From the NCBI GenBank assembly GCA_000381565.1, contig KB906725.1, positions 2,111,818-2,175,817 of the forward strand: 64,000 bases of DNA, written 5' to 3'. The notes below the pieces were generated by a model that made no database searches, had not been told where the DNA came from, and saw only the letters and a program-made list of their open reading frames with translations. Of the stretch, positions 7,360-17,670 are shown in pieces (position 1 is the first letter of the stretch; every line of letters starts with the position of its first letter). The position numbers and the translations under genes are program-made. The stretch comes from Oxalobacteraceae bacterium AB_14 (lineage in GTDB: Bacteria; Pseudomonadota; Gammaproteobacteria; Burkholderiales; Burkholderiaceae_D).

Positions 7360-8052
7360 TTAAGCGGCCAGTTCGGATCTTCCTGATAACGACTCTTGTA
7401 GTAATGCCAATAGTTGTGAAGGACTATCGAACAGATAGTCGGCCTGCCAGCCTTGCGGTTCGACCGGGCCGCAGTAGCCCCAGCCGCAGGCGATGGTCGG
7501 CATCGCGGCGGCCTTGCCGGCCTCGATGTCGCGCAGGTCGTCGCCCACATACCAGCATTGCTCCGGCGCCAGGCCGAGGCGGGCGGCCGCCTCGAACAGC
7601 GGCGCCGGGTGCGGCTTGGCGTGCGCCGTGGTGTCGCCCGAGACCACGCAGGCCGCGTGCGCCAGGCCGATCTGCGGCAGCAGCGGATCGGTGAAGCGGG
7701 CCGGCTTGTTGGTGACGATGCCCCATTGCAGCCCGGCCTGCTCGATGCCGGCCAGCAGCTCGACGATGCCGGGGAACAGCGCGCTGTGCACCGCCATCGC
7801 CGCCTGGTAGTTGGCGAAGAAGCCGTCGCGCAGCGGGATGAAGCCCTCGTCCTCCGGCTTCAGGCCGAAGGCCGCGCCTATCATGCCGCGCGCGCCGGCC
7901 GAGGCGGTCGGGCGCAGCAGTTCGTAGGCGGTCGGTTCGAGGCCGCGCTCGGTGCGCAGCAGGTTGACGGCGGCCGCCAGGTCGGGGGCGGTGTCGGCCA
8001 GCGTGCCGTCGAGGTCGAACAGGATGGCGCGCGGAGGATTGATCTGGGTCAT
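7360..8052 (-). CDS. gph: Phosphoglycolate phosphatase
   Basis: A 230-residue HAD-superfamily hydrolase that removes phosphate from 2-phosphoglycolate, a by-product of repair of oxidised DNA ends. Motif I is FDLDGTLADT near the N-terminus (nucleophile Asp and second Asp), motif II VTNKPAR, motif III the Lys in AKPHP, and motif IV YVGDDLRDIEAGKAA. The helical cap follows motif I. It precedes ubiG's stop by a short gap on the same strand, a pairing common in Burkholderiales. The last ten residues run into lower-GC sequence and may be a recent replacement of the original terminus. The ribosome site is weak. Confidence 0.9.
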   Translation of the reverse strand: MTQINPPRAILFDLDGTLADTAPDLAAAVNLLRTERGLEPTAYELLRPTASAGARGMIGAAFGLKPEDEGFIPLRDGFFANYQAAMAVHSALFPGIVELLAGIEQAGLQWGIVTNKPARFTDPLLPQIGLAHAACVVSGDTTAHAKPHPAPLFEAAARLGLAPEQCWYVGDDLRDIEAGKAAAMPTIACGWGYCGPVEPQGWQADYLFDSPSQLLALLQESLSGRSELAA

Positions 8053-8076
8053 AAATGGGTCTTTGCAGCGGGTACT

Positions 8077-8772
8077 TTACAGCGGACGGGTGGTGGCCAC
8101 CAGGTAGTTGACGCTGGTGTCTTCGTTGAGGGAATAGATCTTGGTCAGCGGATTGTAGCCCATGCCCTTGAAACCCTGCACCTCGAGACCGGCGCTGCGG
8201 ATGAATTGCGACAGCTCGGACGGCGTGATGAACTTGTCGTAGTCGTGGGTGCCCTTGGGCAGCATGCGCAACAGGTATTCGGCGCCCAGGATGGCGAACA
8301 GATAGGCCTTGGGGTTGCGGTTCAGCGTAGAGAAGAACACCTGGCCGCCCGGCTTGACCAGGGTGGCGGCGGCGCGCACGATGGCGCCCGGGTCCGGCAC
8401 GTGCTCGAGCATTTCCATGCAGGTGACGACGTCGTACTGGCCCGCTTCCTGGGTCGCCATCTCCTCGGCGGCGATCAGCTTGTAGCGCACCGCCACGCCC
8501 GATTCCAGGCTGTGCAGGTCGGCCACCTTGAGCGCTTTTTCCGACAGGTCGATGCCGGTCACCCTGGCGCCCTTGCGCGCCATCGATTCGCTCAGGATGC
8601 CGCCGCCGCAGCCGATGTCGATCACGTTCTTGCCGGCCAGCGGCGCGCGCGCGTTGATCCATTCCAGGCGCAGCGGGTTGATCTCGTGCAGCGGACGAAA
8701 CTCGGAGGTCGGGTCCCACCAGCGATGGGCGAGGTCGGAGAATTTCTGCAGTTCTAAGGGATCGGCGTTCAT
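8077..8772 (-). CDS. ubiG: Ubiquinone biosynthesis O-methyltransferase
   Basis: A 231-residue class I SAM-dependent methyltransferase carrying out both O-methylations of ubiquinone synthesis. Visible features are the UbiG N-terminus with [11 protein letters not shown], the SAM-binding loop [13 protein letters not shown] (about residue 50), the [12 protein letters not shown] segment and [12 protein letters not shown]. Length is normal for the family. It lies upstream of gph on the same strand, with 24 bp between them, and after the ompA terminator, so it probably starts its own transcript. Confidence 0.95.
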   Translation of the reverse strand: MNADPLELQKFSDLAHRWWDPTSEFRPLHEINPLRLEWINARAPLAGKNVIDIGCGGGILSESMARKGARVTGIDLSEKALKVADLHSLESGVAVRYKLIAAEEMATQEAGQYDVVTCMEMLEHVPDPGAIVRAAATLVKPGGQVFFSTLNRNPKAYLFAILGAEYLLRMLPKGTHDYDKFITPSELSQFIRSAGLEVQGFKGMGYNPLTKIYSLNEDTSVNYLVATTRPL

Positions 8773-8818
8773 CGGTTCAGCTCATAGGGACTAATGCCGC
8801 TATTCTAAAGCAGCGGGC

Positions 8819-8878
8819 GAAAAAAAACCCCCACCCGCGCTGGACGCGATCTTGAGCGCGTCCAGGCTGGTGGGGGTT
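8819..8878 (-). terminator. Rho-independent terminator of ompA
   Basis: A two-part stem on the minus strand: AACCCCCACC with GGTGGGGGTT outside, and TGGACGCG with CGCGTCCA inside, followed by a run of eight T (the A run at 8820-8827 on the plus strand). It begins 11 bases after the ompA stop codon. Confidence 0.9.
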
Positions 8879-8889
8879 GGTACAAGCAA

Positions 8890-9603
8890 TTACTTGCTGG
8901 TGCCGACTACTTCGATTTCTACGCGACGGTTCTTGGCGCGGCCTTCGGCAGTCTTGTTGTCTGCCACTGGCTGCTTCTCGCCTTTGCCTTCGGTGTACAC
9001 GCGGTTCGCTTCAACGCCTTTGGAGATGATGTAGGCTTTGACGGCTTCAGCGCGGCGGATCGACAGCTTCTGGTTGTATTCATCGCTACCAACGGAGTCG
9101 GTGTGGCCGACGGCGATGATCACTTCCAGGTTGATCGAACCCAGTTTCGAGGTCACGTCGTCCAGTTTCGCCTTGCCTTCTGGTTTCAGAACGGCTTTGT
9201 CGAAGTCGAAGAACGCGTCGGCCGCGAAGCTGACTTTCTGTGCGGTAGGCACAGCGACGGCTGGCTTAGGTGCTGGCGCCGGAGCTGGTGCTGCCGGTGC
9301 TGGAGCCATAGGAGCCGCTGGAGCGACGCACTTGCCGTCGACCAGTTTCTCTGGCTCGGTGCACAGTGGCAGATCGCAACCTGGAACGGCGTCAGCCGGG
9401 GTCCAGTAGCCGGTGCGCCAGCACAGGCCGAACGGGTCGCGGGCGATGACGCCGCGTGCGTCTTGAACGTAGGCGCTCTTAGGGGTTGCTGCCTTGATGT
9501 CCTGGGTCACTGGAGCATACGGAGGAGCGGTTGGGGCGGTTTGGGCGATAGCCGAACCAGCGAATGCAGCCGATACGGCCAACATCGAAATCAGTTTTTT
9601 CAT
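8890..9603 (-). CDS. ompA: OmpA-family outer membrane protein
   Basis: A 237-residue precursor. Start MKKLISMLAV at 9603 is preceded by GGAAGAAAAAT; the longer frame from 9678 lies in the leader. A signal peptide with cleavage after GSAIA is clear. The mature N-terminal part is short and has paired cysteines (FGLCWRTGYW, GCDLPLC, KCVAP). A proline-alanine linker follows (about residues 95-120), then an OmpA-like peptidoglycan-binding domain with FDFDKAVLKPEG and GHTDSVGSDEYNQKLSIRRA. There is no eight-stranded barrel, so this is the short betaproteobacterial type that ties the outer membrane to peptidoglycan. Probably highly expressed. Confidence 0.93.
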   Translation of the reverse strand: MKKLISMLAVSAAFAGSAIAQTAPTAPPYAPVTQDIKAATPKSAYVQDARGVIARDPFGLCWRTGYWTPADAVPGCDLPLCTEPEKLVDGKCVAPAAPMAPAPAAPAPAPAPKPAVAVPTAQKVSFAADAFFDFDKAVLKPEGKAKLDDVTSKLGSINLEVIIAVGHTDSVGSDEYNQKLSIRRAEAVKAYIISKGVEANRVYTEGKGEKQPVADNKTAEGRAKNRRVEIEVVGTSK

Positions 9604-10041
9604 ATTTTTCTTCCTTTCGGGGGTGATATCCGCAGAAAAACTGCGCGACGTAGTAATACGTGGGGCGAATTCTACCACGCAGGGGTGTCGCGCCTGTCTC
9701 CCGATTGCGAAACGAGCAATTAACTTCTAAACCATTTTGCCACAAGCTATCTTTGGGTGTGAAAAGGGTCCAACACGACTCCTTTTTGATTCCGACCAAA
9801 ATGTTGTTTTGTTGCAACGTGATTATCGATAATAATTGAGTAATGTGTCATGAATATTACAACGCGTTACAAGGTGTGCGCGCCCTGTAGCGGCGGGGCA
9901 TGCGCCGGAATTGTGCTGGGTGCTGTGCGCGCATGCTAAAATCGCACGCTTGCCTGTCCGTAGTGAGGGGCGAGGCCAGAATGCAGTAAGTGCGGCATAC
10001 ATTGCTTAATAAACCACAGTCAAAGATCAGTCGACCCGCCA
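9604..10041. promoter_or_regulatory. Divergent ompA-gyrA control region
   Basis: This is 438 bp without coding sequence, AT-rich in its centre (about 9740-9870), between divergent ompA and gyrA. It must hold both promoters. The best gyrA candidate is an extended -10, TG-C-TAAAAT at 9934-9942, about 100 bp before the gyrA ATG; the -35 region is poor. The long AT-rich half probably serves ompA. No riboswitch is recognised. Confidence 0.5.
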
Positions 10042-12702
10042 ATGGATCAATTCGCAAAAGAAACAATCCCTATTTCCCTCGAAGAAGAGATGCGCAAGAG
10101 CTACCTCGATTACGCCATGAGCGTGATCGTCGGCCGCGCCTTGCCGGACGTGCGCGACGGCCTCAAGCCGGTGCACCGCCGCGTCCTTTTCGCGATGCAC
10201 GAAATGAACAACGTGTGGAATCGCCCTTACGTCAAATGCGCCCGTGTGGTGGGCGAGACGATGGGTAAGTACCACCCGCACGGCGACGCGTCGATTTACG
10301 ACACGCTGGTCCGCATGGCGCAGGACTTCTCGCTGCGCTACATGCTGGTCGACGGCCAGGGCAACTTCGGCTCGGTCGACGGCGACGGCGCCGCGGCGAT
10401 GCGTTACACCGAGTGCCGCCTGGACAAGATCTCCGCCGAGCTGCTGGCCGACATCGACAAGGAAACCGTCGACTTCCAGCCCAACTACGACGGCAAGGAA
10501 AAAGAACCGACGGTGCTGCCGACCCGCATCCCGAACCTGCTGATTAACGGCTCGTCCGGCATCGCGGTCGGCATGGCGACTAACATCCCGCCGCACAACC
10601 TGCACGAAGTGATCGCCGGCGCGCTGCATGTGCTGCGCAATCCGCAGTGCACGATCGACGAGCTGATCGAGCTGATCCCGGCGCCGGACTTCCCGACCGG
10701 CGGCACCATCTACGGCGTCTCCGGCGTGCGCGACGGTTACCGCACCGGCCGCGGCCGCGTGGTGATGCGCGCCAAGACCCACTACGAAGAGTACGGCAAG
10801 GATGGCGGCCGCACGGCCATCATCGTTGACGAACTGCCCTACCAGGTCAACAAGAAATCGCTGCTCGAGCGCATCGCCGAAAACGTGCGCGACAAGAAGC
10901 TCGAAGGCATTTCCGACATCCGCGACGAGTCCGACAAGTCGGGCATGCGCGTGGTCATCGAACTGAAGCGCGGCGAAGTGCCGGAAGTGGTGCTCAACAA
11001 CCTGTACAAGCAAACCCAGTTGCAGGACACCTTCGGCATGAACATGGTGGCGCTGGTCGACGGCCAGCCGCGCCTGCTGAACCTGAAGGAAATGCTGAGC
11101 TGCTTCCTGTCGCACCGCCGCGAAGTGGTCACGCGCCGCACCGTGTTCGAGCTGCGCAAGGCGCGCGAGCGCGGCCACGTGCTCGAAGGCCTGGCCGTGG
11201 CGCTGGCCAATATCGACGACTTCATCGCCATCATCAAGGCCGCGCCGACCCCGCCGGTCGCGAAAACCGGCCTGATGGACCGCTCCTGGGATTCGTCGCT
11301 GGTGCGCGAGATGCTGGCCCGCACCGGCGACGGCACCACCGTCGGCGGCATCGACGCCTTCCGTCCCGAGCACCTGCCGAAGCACTACGGCATGCAGCAG
11401 GACGGCATGTACAAGCTGTCGGACGACCAGGCGCAAGAGATTCTGCAGATGCGCCTGCAGCGCCTGACCGGCCTGGAGCAGGACAAGATCGTCAACGAAT
11501 ACAAGGACGTGATGGCCGAGATCGCCGACCTGCTGGACATCCTGTCTAAGCCGGAACGCGTGACCACCATCATCACCGACGAGATGACCCACGTGGTCAA
11601 CGAATTCGGCGACCCGCAGAAGGACCCGCGCCGCTCCAACATCGAGCACAACGCGACCGACCTCGGCACCGAAGACCTGATCACGCCGCAGGACATGGTG
11701 GTGACCCTGTCGCACACCGGCTACATGAAGGCGCAGCCGATTTCCGAGTACCGCGCGCAGAAGCGCGGCGGACGCGGCAAGCAGGCCATGGCGACCAAAG
11801 AGGAAGACTGGATCGACCAGCTGTTCATCGCCAACACGCACGACTACATCCTGTGCTTCTCCAACCGCGGCCGCATGTACTGGCTCAAGGTGTGGGAAGT
11901 GCCGCAAGGTTCGCGCAACTCGCGCGGCAAGCCTATCGTCAACATGTTCCCGCTGGCCGACAACGAGAAGATCACCGTTATCCTGCCGCTGTCGGGCGAT
12001 AACCGGGTCTTCCCCGAAGACCACTACGTGTTCATGTCGACCAGCCTGGGCACCGTGAAGAAGACGCCGCTGAAGGACTTCAGCAATCCACGCAAGGCCG
12101 GCATCATCGCGGTCGACCTGGACGAGGGCGACTTCCTGATCGGCGCCGCGCTGACCGACGGCCAGCACGACGTGATGCTGTTCTCCGACGCCGGCAAGGC
12201 GGTGCGCTTCGACGAGAACGACGTGCGTCCGATGGGCCGCAACGCCCGCGGCGTGCGCGGCATGAACCTGGACGAAGGCCAGCGCGTGATCGCGCTGCTG
12301 GTGGCGGAAAACGAACAGCAGTCGGTGCTGACGGCAACCGAGAACGGCTTCGGCAAGCGTACGCCGATCACCGAGTACACCCGCCACGGCCGCGGCACCA
12401 AGGGCATGATCGCGATCCAGACCTCGGAGCGCAACGGCCGGGTCGTGGCGGCGACGCTGGTCGATTCGACCGACGAAATCATGCTGATCACCACCGGCGG
12501 CGTGCTGATCCGCACCCGCGTGTCCGAGATCCGCGAGATGGGCCGCGCCACGCAAGGCGTGACCCTGATCGCGGTCGAAGACGGCACCAAGCTGTCCGGC
12601 CTGCAGCGCGTGGTGGAGACCGACATCGACGAAGTCGAGCTGGAGCCGGGTCCTGACGCCAAGCCGGACCAAGCTCAGCCAGACGAAGCTCAACCTGAGT
12701 AA
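10042..12702 (+). CDS. gyrA: DNA gyrase subunit A
   Basis: An 886-residue protein that cuts and rejoins DNA in type II topoisomerase A2B2. The winged-helix/tower part has catalytic Tyr122 in AAMRYTE. The quinolone region reads [10 protein letters not shown], so positions 81-87 align one-to-one with E. coli but residue 83 is Ala instead of Ser, with Asp87 retained. The C-terminal beta-pinwheel carries the GyrA box QKRGGRGKQ (about residue 570) needed for wrapping DNA. Length is normal. No clear Shine-Dalgarno is present before ATG 10042. The long antisense frame is a shadow of its GC-rich codons. Confidence 0.98.
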   Translation: MDQFAKETIPISLEEEMRKSYLDYAMSVIVGRALPDVRDGLKPVHRRVLFAMHEMNNVWNRPYVKCARVVGETMGKYHPHGDASIYDTLVRMAQDFSLRYMLVDGQGNFGSVDGDGAAAMRYTECRLDKISAELLADIDKETVDFQPNYDGKEKEPTVLPTRIPNLLINGSSGIAVGMATNIPPHNLHEVIAGALHVLRNPQCTIDELIELIPAPDFPTGGTIYGVSGVRDGYRTGRGRVVMRAKTHYEEYGKDGGRTAIIVDELPYQVNKKSLLERIAENVRDKKLEGISDIRDESDKSGMRVVIELKRGEVPEVVLNNLYKQTQLQDTFGMNMVALVDGQPRLLNLKEMLSCFLSHRREVVTRRTVFELRKARERGHVLEGLAVALANIDDFIAIIKAAPTPPVAKTGLMDRSWDSSLVREMLARTGDGTTVGGIDAFRPEHLPKHYGMQQDGMYKLSDDQAQEILQMRLQRLTGLEQDKIVNEYKDVMAEIADLLDILSKPERVTTIITDEMTHVVNEFGDPQKDPRRSNIEHNATDLGTEDLITPQDMVVTLSHTGYMKAQPISEYRAQKRGGRGKQAMATKEEDWIDQLFIANTHDYILCFSNRGRMYWLKVWEVPQGSRNSRGKPIVNMFPLADNEKITVILPLSGDNRVFPEDHYVFMSTSLGTVKKTPLKDFSNPRKAGIIAVDLDEGDFLIGAALTDGQHDVMLFSDAGKAVRFDENDVRPMGRNARGVRGMNLDEGQRVIALLVAENEQQSVLTATENGFGKRTPITEYTRHGRGTKGMIAIQTSERNGRVVAATLVDSTDEIMLITTGGVLIRTRVSEIREMGRATQGVTLIAVEDGTKLSGLQRVVETDIDEVELEPGPDAKPDQAQPDEAQPE

Positions 12703-12740
12703 GTCCTAGCACACAGCGCCCCGGACCCAGGTCCGGGGAG

Positions 12741-12803
12741 AGCGGGGTCAGGTTTATTGCGCGGATAAATGCGACAATAAGACTGATCCCGCTTTTTCTT
12801 TTT
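12741..12803 (+). terminator. Candidate terminator after gyrA
   Basis: AGCGGGGTCAG (12741-12751) pairs with CTGATCCCGCT (12783-12793, one G-U pair), followed by TTTTCTTTTTG. Just before it, CCCCGGACC/GGTCCGGGG (12719-12738) forms a second hairpin without a T run. Confidence 0.65.
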
Positions 12804-12823
12804 GCACGACCTTTGAGACGACC

Positions 12824-13402
12824 ATGAAAAAAATAGTAGCAAGCATCGTTACCGCCTTCGCCCTGATCAGCGCCCCAGCCTTCGCGCAAGCCGACGCCGC
12901 CTCCACCGCCGCCGCCCATGAGCTGTTCGACGCGATGAACCTGCGCTCGCTGATGACCGGCGTGATGCAGCAGATGGCGCAGAACATCGGCACGTCGATG
13001 CGCGCCGGCGCCGAGGCGTCGATCAAGGGCAACCCGGCGACCACGCCGGAACAGAAGAAGCAGGCGCTGGCCAAGATGGAAGCCGAACTGCCGCCCGCCA
13101 TCAGCACCCTGCAGGGCGCCATCAACGATCCGGCCATGATCGACGAGATCCTTGCCGAATCGATTCCGCTGTACGCCCGCACCTACAGCGCCGATGAACT
13201 GAAGCAGATCGCCGCCTTCTACCGCACCCCGGTGGGCGCCAAGATGCTGGCCACCATGCCCAAGCTGACCGCCGAGAGCATGCAGATCGGCCAGGCGATC
13301 GCGATGCGGCGCCTCGGCCCGCTGATGCAGAAGCAGCAGGCACAGGCGCAGGCGCAGGCGCAGGAACAAAAGCAGAAGCCGAAACAACCCGCCAAAAAAT
13401 AA
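12824..13402 (+). CDS. DUF2059 periplasmic protein
   Basis: A 192-residue precursor with signal peptide [21 protein letters not shown]. The mature part is largely helical. The DUF2059 block is visible with [26 protein letters not shown] (about 115-140, shown only in part by its core [15 protein letters not shown]). The C-terminus is a low-complexity QA run followed by [11 protein letters not shown]2059 proteins are periplasmic and of unknown function. It sits between gyrA and serC on the same strand, 10 bp before serC, so it may be cotranscribed with the serC-pheA run; the hairpin upstream separates it from gyrA. Confidence 0.85.
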   Translation: MKKIVASIVTAFALISAPAFAQADAASTAAAHELFDAMNLRSLMTGVMQQMAQNIGTSMRAGAEASIKGNPATTPEQKKQALAKMEAELPPAISTLQGAINDPAMIDEILAESIPLYARTYSADELKQIAAFYRTPVGAKMLATMPKLTAESMQIGQAIAMRRLGPLMQKQQAQAQAQAQEQKQKPKQPAKK

Positions 13403-13412
13403 GGATCGCAAC

Positions 13413-14507
13413 GTGACTCATATCTATAATTTTTCCGCCGGCCCCGCCGTACTGCCGAAGGAAGTGCTGGCGCAAGCCGCTGCCGAAATGCTGGACTGGC
13501 ATGGCAGCGGCATGTCCGTCATGGAGATGAGCCACCGCGGACCGGAGTTTATTTCGATTTACAAGGCGGCCGAGCGCGATCTGCGCGAGCTGCTGGCAGT
13601 GCCGGACAACTACAAGATCTTGTTCATGCAGGGCGGCGGACTATCGCAAAACGCCCTGGTGCCGCTGAACCTCGTCGGCCACAAGCCGCAGCCAGCGACC
13701 ATCGATTTCATCCACACCGGTTCGTGGTCGGGCAAATCCATCAAGGAAGCCGCCAAATACGCCAACGTCAACGTCGCCGCCTCGTCGACGACGTCGGTGC
13801 CGCCGCAGTCGGAGTGGCAGCTCACGCCCGGCGCGGCCTACCTGCACCTGTGCACCAACGAGACCATCGACGGCATCGAGTTCGACTTCGACGCCGGCGT
13901 GCCGGCGCCGCAAGAGGGCGTGCTGCTGGTGGCCGACATGTCCTCGCACATCCTGTCGCGCCGCATCGACGTCTCGAAGTACGGCCTGATTTTCGCCGGC
14001 GCCCAGAAGAACATCGGCCCGGCCGGCGTCACCATCGTCATCGTGCGCGAAGACCTGCTGGGCAAGGCGCTGCCGGCCTGCCCGTCGGCGTTCGACTTCA
14101 AGCTGGTGGCCGACAACGAGTCGATGTACAACACCCCGCCCACCTACGGCATCTACATCGCCGGCCTGGTGTTCCAGTGGCTGAAGCGGCAGGGTGGCGT
14201 GGCCGAGATGGAGCAGCGCGCCATCGCCAAGGCCAGGCTGCTGTACGACGCGCTCGACGCCAGCGATTTTTACCAGACCCGCGTGGCGAAAACCAGCCGC
14301 TCGCGCATGAACGTTCCTTTCTACCTGAAGGACGAAAGTCGGAATGAAGCATTCCTGGCCGGCGCCAAAGCGCGCGGCCTGCTGCAACTGAAGGGCCACA
14401 AGTCCGTCGGCGGTATGCGCGCATCGATCTACAACGCGATGCCTATCGAGGGCGTGCAAGCGCTCGTAGACTACTTGAACGAATTCGCCGCCAGCAACGG
14501 AAAGTAA
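13413..14507 (+). CDS. serC: Phosphoserine aminotransferase
   Basis: A 364-residue class V PLP aminotransferase converting 3-phosphohydroxypyruvate to phosphoserine, and acting in pyridoxal phosphate synthesis. The start is GTG at 13413 after [17 protein letters not shown] opens the protein; the PLP lysine lies in [10 protein letters not shown] (about residue 198); SRMNVPFYL and the [17 protein letters not shown] motif close the active site. It is followed after 4 bp by pheA, beginning the serC-pheA-hisC-tyrA-aroA-cmk-rpsA run that is standard in Burkholderiales. Confidence 0.97.
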   Translation: MTHIYNFSAGPAVLPKEVLAQAAAEMLDWHGSGMSVMEMSHRGPEFISIYKAAERDLRELLAVPDNYKILFMQGGGLSQNALVPLNLVGHKPQPATIDFIHTGSWSGKSIKEAAKYANVNVAASSTTSVPPQSEWQLTPGAAYLHLCTNETIDGIEFDFDAGVPAPQEGVLLVADMSSHILSRRIDVSKYGLIFAGAQKNIGPAGVTIVIVREDLLGKALPACPSAFDFKLVADNESMYNTPPTYGIYIAGLVFQWLKRQGGVAEMEQRAIAKARLLYDALDASDFYQTRVAKTSRSRMNVPFYLKDESRNEAFLAGAKARGLLQLKGHKSVGGMRASIYNAMPIEGVQALVDYLNEFAASNGK

Positions 14508-14511
14508 ACCC

Positions 14512-15585
14512 ATGAACGACAAACTGACACCCTTGCGCGAGCAGATCGACGCCATCGATGCGCAGATCCTCGACCTGCTGAACCAGCGCGCCAAGGTGGC
14601 GCAGCAGGTCGGCCACGTCAAGGCCGAGACCAACGCGCCGGTATTCCGTCCCGAGCGCGAGGCGCAGGTGCTGCGTGGCGTGGCCGAGCGCAATCCCGGC
14701 CCGATGGGCGACACCGAGCTGCAAACCATCTGGCGCGAGATCATGTCCGCCTGCCGCTCGCTGGAGAAGCGCGTCACCATCGCCTTCCTCGGCCCGGCCG
14801 GCACCTACACCGAGCAGGCCGCTTACCAGCAGTTCGGCACCGCCGTCGACGTGCTGCCTTGCTCGTCGATCGACGAGGTGTTCCGCGCCACCGAGGCCGG
14901 CACCGCCGAATTCGGCGTGGTGCCGGTCGAGAACTCGACCGAAGGCGCCATCGGCCGCACGCTGGACCTGCTGCTGCATACCTCGCTGTCGATCAGCGGC
15001 GAAGTGTCGCTGGCGGTGCGCCACAGCCTGCTGTCCGGCAGCGGCAATATGGACGGCGTCACCGCCATCTGCGCCCACGCGCAGGCGCTGGCGCAATGCC
15101 AGATCTGGTTGAACAACAACTACCCGGACATCGAGCGCCGCGCCGTCTCGTCCAACGCCGAGGCGGCCCGCATGGCGCGTGACGACCACGGCATCGCCGC
15201 CATCGCCGGCGAGCGCGCGGGCGTGCGCTACGGCCTGGGCACGGTCAAGGCCAACATCCAGGACGATCCGCACAACCGCACCCGCTTCGCCGTGATCGGC
15301 CAGCTGCAGGCCGGCCCGTCGGGCCAGGACCGCACCTCGCTGGCGCTGGCCGCGCCGCACAAGGCCGGTTCGATCTACCGCCTGCTTGGTTCGCTGGCCC
15401 GCCACAACGTGTCGATGACGCGCTTCGAATCCCGCCCGGCCCGCACCGGCACGTGGGAATACTATTTCTACGTCGACGTCGAAGGCCATGTGCAGGATGA
15501 AGGCGTGGCCAAGGCGCTGGAGGAATTGCAAGGCAATGCAGCCTTCTTCAAGGTACTGGGTTCCTACCCGGTCAGCCTGACCTGA
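14512..15585 (+). CDS. pheA: Bifunctional chorismate mutase / prephenate dehydratase (P-protein)
   Basis: A 357-residue enzyme taking chorismate through prephenate to phenylpyruvate. The N-terminal AroQ-type mutase spans about 1-90 (LREQIDAIDAQILDLLNQRA). The dehydratase domain follows (about 92-270, with FLGPAGTYTEQAA, VPVENSTEGAIGRTLDLL and NRTRFAVIG). The C-terminal ACT domain (about 280-355) contains the ESRP motif in MTRFESRPA, where phenylalanine usually binds as feedback inhibitor. ATG at 14512 is 4 bp after serC. Confidence 0.97.
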   Translation: MNDKLTPLREQIDAIDAQILDLLNQRAKVAQQVGHVKAETNAPVFRPEREAQVLRGVAERNPGPMGDTELQTIWREIMSACRSLEKRVTIAFLGPAGTYTEQAAYQQFGTAVDVLPCSSIDEVFRATEAGTAEFGVVPVENSTEGAIGRTLDLLLHTSLSISGEVSLAVRHSLLSGSGNMDGVTAICAHAQALAQCQIWLNNNYPDIERRAVSSNAEAARMARDDHGIAAIAGERAGVRYGLGTVKANIQDDPHNRTRFAVIGQLQAGPSGQDRTSLALAAPHKAGSIYRLLGSLARHNVSMTRFESRPARTGTWEYYFYVDVEGHVQDEGVAKALEELQGNAAFFKVLGSYPVSLT

Positions 15586-15612
15586 TTTTTAACGATAATT
15601 TTGAGAGAGACC

Positions 15613-16722
15613 ATGCCCAAGAACTACGGCCCCGAATACGTCCGCGCCATCGCTCCCTACCAGGCCGGCAAACCGATCGCGGAAGTCGCGCGCGAATTTG
15701 GCCTCGATGAAGCGGCCATCGTCAAACTGGCGTCGAACGAGAACCCGTTCGGCGTGCCGCCGTCGGCGGTGCAGGCGATGACCGCCGCCGCCGCCGACCT
15801 GGGCCGCTACCCGGACGCCAACGGTTTCGATTTGAAGGGCGCGCTGTCCAAGCGCTACGACGTGCCGGCCGAGTGGATCACGCTGGGCAACGGCAGCAAC
15901 GACATCCTGGAAATCGCCGCCCACGCCTTCGTCGAGCGCGGCCAGTCGGTGGTGTATTCGCAGTACTCGTTCGCCGTGTACGCGCTGGCGACCCAGGGCG
16001 TGGGCGCGCGCCACATCGTGGTGCCGGCCAAGGAGCATGGCCACGACCTGCCGGCCATGCTGGCCGCGATCGAGGACGACACCCGCCTGGTCTTCATCGC
16101 CAACCCGAACAACCCGACCGGCACCTTCATTCCGGCCGCCGAGATCCAGGCCTTCCTGGACAAGGTGCCGGCCAATGTGGTGGTGGTGCTGGACGAGGCT
16201 TACAACGAATTCCTGGCTGAGGAAAACCAGTTCGAATCGGCTTCCTGGGTCAAGCGGTATCCCAACCTGCTGGTCTCGCGCACCTTCTCCAAGGCTTACG
16301 GCCTGGCCGGTTTGCGCGTCGGTTTCGGCATCGCCCAGCCGGCGCTGACGGATTTGATGAACCGCATCCGCCAGCCGTTCAACGTCAACTCGATGGCGCA
16401 GGCGGCGGCCATCGCCGCGCTCAACGACAAGGCCTTCCTGGCGCAGAGCGCGGCCAACAACGCCGCCGGCTACCAGCAGTTCACCGAGGCGTTCGACCAG
16501 CTTGGCCTGCAATACGTACCGTCCTACGGCAACTTCGTGCTGGTCAAGGTCGGCAGCGACGCGGGCGCCGGCGCGCGCGTCAACCTGGCGTTGCTCAAGC
16601 AGGGCGTGATCGTGCGTCCGGTCGGTAACTACGGCCTGCCGGAGTGGCTGCGCATTTCCATCGGCCTGCCGCAGGAAAACGCCGTGCTGATCGCGGCGCT
16701 GACCAAGGCACTGGCGGAGTAA
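15613..16722 (+). CDS. hisC: Histidinol-phosphate aminotransferase
   Basis: A 369-residue class I/II PLP aminotransferase. ATG 15613 (MPKNYGPEYVRAI) is preferred over TTG 15601, because GAGAGA lies just upstream of the ATG. The motifs SNENPFG, NPNNPTGTF, DEAYNEF and the PLP lysine in RTFSKAYGLAGLRVG are present. Placed between pheA and tyrA, this is the copy that in Burkholderiales probably also or mainly transaminates phenylpyruvate and 4-hydroxyphenylpyruvate (or prephenate). The family call is firm; the physiological amino acceptor is inference. Confidence 0.93.
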   Translation: MPKNYGPEYVRAIAPYQAGKPIAEVAREFGLDEAAIVKLASNENPFGVPPSAVQAMTAAAADLGRYPDANGFDLKGALSKRYDVPAEWITLGNGSNDILEIAAHAFVERGQSVVYSQYSFAVYALATQGVGARHIVVPAKEHGHDLPAMLAAIEDDTRLVFIANPNNPTGTFIPAAEIQAFLDKVPANVVVVLDEAYNEFLAEENQFESASWVKRYPNLLVSRTFSKAYGLAGLRVGFGIAQPALTDLMNRIRQPFNVNSMAQAAAIAALNDKAFLAQSAANNAAGYQQFTEAFDQLGLQYVPSYGNFVLVKVGSDAGAGARVNLALLKQGVIVRPVGNYGLPEWLRISIGLPQENAVLIAALTKALAE

Positions 16723-16724
16723 GA

Positions 16725-17651
16725 ATGCTGAACAAGGTCGTCATCTTTGGCGTGGGCCTGATCGGCGGATCGTTTGCGCGCTCGCTGAAAAAGGCCGGCG
16801 CCGTCGGCAGCGTGGTCGGCATGGGACGCTCCGCCGCCTCGCTCAAGCGCGCGCAGGAACTGGGCATCATCGACGTCATCGGCGTCGCCGATGCGGGCGG
16901 TGGCGGTTGCACCATGGCCGAGGCGCTGGACGGCGCCGACCTGGTGCTGCTGGCCGCGCCGGTGGCGCAGACCGAGGCGATCCTGGCGGCGCTGGCGCCG
17001 CATTTGCAGCCGGGTACCGTGGTCACCGACGCCGGCAGCACCAAGTGCGACGTGGTGGCCTCGGCGCGGCGCGCATTGGGCGGCAAGCTCGCCCAGTTCG
17101 TGCCGGGCCATCCGATCGCCGGCCGCGAGACCAATGGTCCCGAGGCGGCGATCGACGACCTGTACGTCGGCAAGAAGGTGGTGCTGACGGCATTGGAGGA
17201 AAACGCGGCGGTCGATGTCGAGCGTGTGGCCGCCGCGTGGCGCGCCTGCGATGCGATCATCCATCGTTTGACGCCGCTAGAACATGACAAGGTGTTTGCC
17301 GCCGTAAGCCATTTGCCGCACTTGCTGGCGTATGCGCTGGTGGACGACATCGCCAACAAACCGCATGCAGATTTACTGTTCCAGTATGCGGCCAGCGGCT
17401 TCCGCGATTTCACAAGGATCGCCGGATCGTCGCCCGAAATGTGGCGCGACATTAGCCTGGCCAACCGGTCGGCGTTGTTGACGGAGCTGGATGCTTATCT
17501 GGCACAATTGACGGGCCTGCGCGCCCGTCTGGCCGCCGGTGACGGGGCAGGGCTGGAGCGCGTGTACAGCAACGCCCAGCACGCCCGCCACCAGTGGATT
17601 ACAGCGATCGAGGCGGCCGAGGCGCCGCCGTCGCAAGACAAGGCAGATTAA
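16725..17651 (+). CDS. tyrA: Prephenate (arogenate) dehydrogenase
   Basis: A 308-residue NAD(P)-dependent enzyme for tyrosine synthesis. The Rossmann motif GVGLIGGSFA is at the N-terminus, with TDAGSTK and the active-site region PGHPIAGRETNGPEAA (about 125-140). A helical dimerisation domain follows, with LEHDKVFAAVSHLPHLLAYAL. ATG 16725 is 2 bp after hisC, so translation is probably coupled. There is no fused mutase or ACT domain. Confidence 0.95.
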   Translation: MLNKVVIFGVGLIGGSFARSLKKAGAVGSVVGMGRSAASLKRAQELGIIDVIGVADAGGGGCTMAEALDGADLVLLAAPVAQTEAILAALAPHLQPGTVVTDAGSTKCDVVASARRALGGKLAQFVPGHPIAGRETNGPEAAIDDLYVGKKVVLTALEENAAVDVERVAAAWRACDAIIHRLTPLEHDKVFAAVSHLPHLLAYALVDDIANKPHADLLFQYAASGFRDFTRIAGSSPEMWRDISLANRSALLTELDAYLAQLTGLRARLAAGDGAGLERVYSNAQHARHQWITAIEAAEAPPSQDKAD

Positions 17652-17670
17652 CAGGAGGCCGCAAAGCCGT

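Noticed and set aside
10027-12693. 888-codon open frame antisense to gyrA
   Set aside because: It mirrors gyrA in a GC-rich genome, has no family motifs and consists of His/Arg/Val-rich shadow sequence.
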